Below the pieces are notes generated by a model, which was not told the DNA's origin, did not search any database, and saw nothing but the letters and a program-made list of their open reading frames with translations. Positions 32,033 to 34,003 of a stretch of 34,003 bases of DNA are shown here, piece by piece. Origin of the DNA: an uncultured Balneola sp. (GTDB taxonomy: Bacteria > Bacteroidota > Rhodothermia > Balneolales > Balneolaceae); assembly GCA_913058495.1 (NCBI GenBank), contig CAJXQC010000031.1:1-34003 (forward strand), read 5' to 3'. Every line of letters starts with the position of its first letter. Positions within the stretch are counted from its first letter, which is position 1. The position numbers and the translations under genes were made by a program.

Positions 32033-32787
32033 GTGAAGCCATTTCCATAAAAGGGCTGATCAAGAGCTATGATGATAACATAGTTCTAAAGGAATTGGAT
32101 CTTAGTATTCCAAAAGGTTCTATTTTTGGATTGATCGGACCCAACGGTGCAGGAAAAAGCACACTGATCGGGGTTCTTACAGGATTACTGTCTTTTGATG
32201 ACGGATACATCACCATAGATGAAATGCGCTTTATAGATGAGAACGAAGAAGCAATAAAAAAGGAAATAGCGTCAGTTCTTCAACCGCCCCTGCTGTTTGA
32301 GCAGTTTACAAGTATAGAGTTTATTGAGTATGTGTGCGAAATTTATGAAATAGAGAAAAAAGGACTTATAGAAAAGGCTTACTCTCTGATGGATTTCTTT
32401 GAGATCAAAGATTTTGCCAAAACAAAAATTCATAAACTTTCGTCCGGAAGTCGTAAAAAACTCGCTTTTGTCACGGCCGTTTTAACAGAACCCATTGTGT
32501 TGTTACTGGACGAACCTTTTGAGGCTGTGGATGTAATTTCTATTGAAAGAATGAAAACGGTTCTGCGTAAACTGAAAGACAAAGGTGTGACCATGATCAT
32601 TACCAGCCATATTCTGGAAGTTGTGGAGAACCTCTGTGATGATATTGCAATATTACATCAGGGAAGAATTATTGCCTATCTGGATTCTATCAGCAGAAAA
32701 AGCCTGAAAGAGCATTCAACACTTCAGGAGATCTTTTCTGAATATGTAAAAGTGGAAGGTAAAGACGATATTGTGGATTGGTTGTAG
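32029..32787 (+). CDS. ABC transporter ATP-binding protein
   Basis: This 252-residue ATPase has Walker A GPNGAGKST (~37-45), a Q-loop in SVLQPPLLFEQF, the signature LSSGSRKKLAF (~140-150), Walker B VLLLDEPFEAVD and the switch histidine in ITSHI. The signature lacks the usual glutamine (LSxGxRKK) but is acceptable for the ABC-2 exporter subgroup. It starts inside the stop codon of lgt. It most likely energises the permease encoded at 29586. Confidence 0.9.
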   Translation: MSEAISIKGLIKSYDDNIVLKELDLSIPKGSIFGLIGPNGAGKSTLIGVLTGLLSFDDGYITIDEMRFIDENEEAIKKEIASVLQPPLLFEQFTSIEFIEYVCEIYEIEKKGLIEKAYSLMDFFEIKDFAKTKIHKLSSGSRKKLAFVTAVLTEPIVLLLDEPFEAVDVISIERMKTVLRKLKDKGVTMIITSHILEVVENLCDDIAILHQGRIIAYLDSISRKSLKEHSTLQEIFSEYVKVEGKDDIVDWL

Positions 32788-32881
32788 AGTAGTAGTAAGA
32801 TGTAAGATTTGAGACATAAGATTTCAGGCTTATTTCGCACGCTCTGTGGCGGAACTAAGACCACAACAGATTTAAACAACT

Positions 32882-33724
32882 ATGCAAACATTTCAAGACA
32901 GTTTTTCTCAATTTTTTGAGCGGGCACTAAGCTCAGCGCCGACTATTATCAGCGGAATAATTGTGCTGATAATTTTTATAGGATTTGGTTTACTCGCCAG
33001 TCGCGGATTAAAAAGACTGTTGGGAGCACGGGCTACATCCACCAAAAAACTGCGTCTTGTAATGAGATTGACCCGATGGGGATTTTATCTGATCGGTGCG
33101 GTCATAGCCCTCCATATTATGGGGCTTACGAAAGCAGCATCAGGAGTTCTGGCAGCCGGTGGAGTTCTGACAGTTGTATTGGGATTTGCTTTCCGGGAGA
33201 TTGGAGAAAATTTACTTGCCGGGTTATTCATGTCTTTCAGCCGGTCTTTTGATGTCGGAGATCTTATAGAAAGTAATGGGATTCAAGGAATTGTAAAACA
33301 GATCAATATCAGAGATGTGCACGTGCGTACCGGCGATGGAATCGATATTTTTATTCCGAGTGCGATCATTTTTAAGAATCCACTGAATAATTATACGAGA
33401 GACGGGCTTCGTCGATCCAGCTTCAGCATTGGAATTGATTATGGAAATGAACCCAAAAAGGCCCTCGAATATTTGATGGAAGCAGTCAAATCAACCGAAG
33501 GAGTGCTTGAAGATCCGGCGCCTGCCGTAATCCTGTCCAGCTTTGCAGATAACTACATTCAAATAGAAGTTCAATTTTGGATCAATACCTTTTTAAAGAA
33601 CAGCGATCTGCAGCAGATTAAAACAAAAGTGATGGACGTCAGCCATGCTACACTCAGAAAAAACGGTTTTACATTCAGCTCTGAGGTTAGCACGGCCATA
33701 GAAATGTTAAACAAGGAAAGCTAA
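32882..33724 (+). CDS. MscS-family small-conductance mechanosensitive channel
   Basis: The protein has 280 residues: three membrane helices, of which the third is the pore-lining segment (ASGVLAAGGVLTVVLGFAFR, ~88-107), followed by the MscS beta-domain (SFDVGDLIESNGIQGIVKQI, ~124-143) and the alpha/beta cytoplasmic cage (to ~275). The size and order match E. coli MscS. It opens under membrane tension to release solutes after osmotic downshock. It is 94 nt behind the ABC ATPase gene and probably a separate unit. Confidence 0.92.
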   Translation: MQTFQDSFSQFFERALSSAPTIISGIIVLIIFIGFGLLASRGLKRLLGARATSTKKLRLVMRLTRWGFYLIGAVIALHIMGLTKAASGVLAAGGVLTVVLGFAFREIGENLLAGLFMSFSRSFDVGDLIESNGIQGIVKQINIRDVHVRTGDGIDIFIPSAIIFKNPLNNYTRDGLRRSSFSIGIDYGNEPKKALEYLMEAVKSTEGVLEDPAPAVILSSFADNYIQIEVQFWINTFLKNSDLQQIKTKVMDVSHATLRKNGFTFSSEVSTAIEMLNKES

Positions 33725-33851
33725 ATTAGCATAGCAATACATTTCCAAACGATAGGTCATTCTTGTATAGATTTAGATAATACACTTACAAAAGTTGCCC
33801 TGTGTATAATCCTGGCGTTTTCAGAAAAGGCTTCCAACTATACCGACCTTT

Positions 33852-33999
33852 AGAATTATTGGAGAGCCAAGAACGCAATGAAAGCGACGGCTCCGAAGGA
33901 GCAATCATTACATTCAGGCTGATTTGTGAATGTGTTCAGTAAGAACGGAGACCTTTTGTAATGATTAGTCGATGTAATGGAGTTCGCGCCAATAATTCT
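33852..33999 (-). repeat. ~148-nt long-hairpin element, copy B
   Basis: Seen directly: agaattattgg (33852-33862) and ccaataattct (33989-33999) are exact reverse complements. Bases 33968-33985 pair with 33871-33888 at 13 of 18 positions, all five mismatches being pyrimidine-pyrimidine. Bases 33957-33966 pair perfectly with 33903-33912, and gctcc-gaa-ggagc (33890-33902) is a side hairpin. On the minus strand the apical loop begins aaaggtctccgt and ends cctgaa, matching copy A (2-150), and the order and spacing of all parts agree. The stems have different sequences in the two copies but still pair. It lies in the gap after the MscS gene; no coding potential is evident. The bases between 33725 and 33851 hold nothing I recognise. 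Confidence 0.65.
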
Positions 34000-34003
34000 T
34001 GTC

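Overview
The window looks like a chromosomal segment of a low-to-moderate GC marine or saline member of the Balneolia/Rhodothermia side of Bacteroidota. This is inferred from protein style, not from a marker gene. The signs are a C-terminal type IX secretion sorting domain with the [10 protein letters not shown] signature, PorT-like outer-membrane barrels, a Reg_prop/Y_Y_Y hybrid-type sensor kinase, an OmpA protein with thrombospondin type-3 repeats, a DUF3127 OB-fold protein and the Bacteroidota-type UvrA. No rRNA, tRNA or CRISPR array was seen.

Bases 1-3810 are accessory in character. A ~149-nt folded element (2-150) is followed by an array of IS200-like REP-associated transposase (RAYT) sequences on the minus strand: a truncated N-terminal piece, one intact gene and a truncated C-terminal piece. 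Each carries the same kind of GTAGGG-type palindrome at the equivalent place in the reading frame. A decapitated M24-peptidase-like stub follows, then a two-gene minus-strand cassette: a 90-residue protein translationally coupled to a PD-(D/E)XK nuclease plus DUF2075 helicase, which is a plausible antiphage unit. The cassette begins 7 nt behind the stop of a VAT-1/quinone-oxidoreductase-like gene.

Bases 4840-6528 are dominated by nested hairpins and long direct repeats that bracket one small pilin-like membrane protein gene.

From 6529 on the window is mostly ordinary chromosome. It holds an SSB-like DUF3127 protein, a sensor kinase/response regulator pair followed by a T9SS-exported protein, a TlpA-type thioredoxin with a two-domain VOC protein, OmpA, an iodotyrosine-deiodinase-like flavoprotein, a membrane-anchored gluzincin peptidase with a DoxX-like gene, a DUF4097 beta-solenoid protein with a strict 18-residue period, an exported amidohydrolase, uvrA and a serine hydrolase lipoprotein. 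Three tandem paralogous outer-membrane barrels and a fourth divergent one come next. They are followed by an ABC-2 permease, an atypical lgt and an ABC ATPase arranged as an apparent operon, and then an MscS channel.

The last 150 nt hold a second folded element in the opposite orientation. It has the same architecture as the one at the start, with conserved loop sequence and stems whose sequences differ but still pair. This pair is the most unusual thing in the window: it looks like a family of structured ~150-nt elements under structural constraint.
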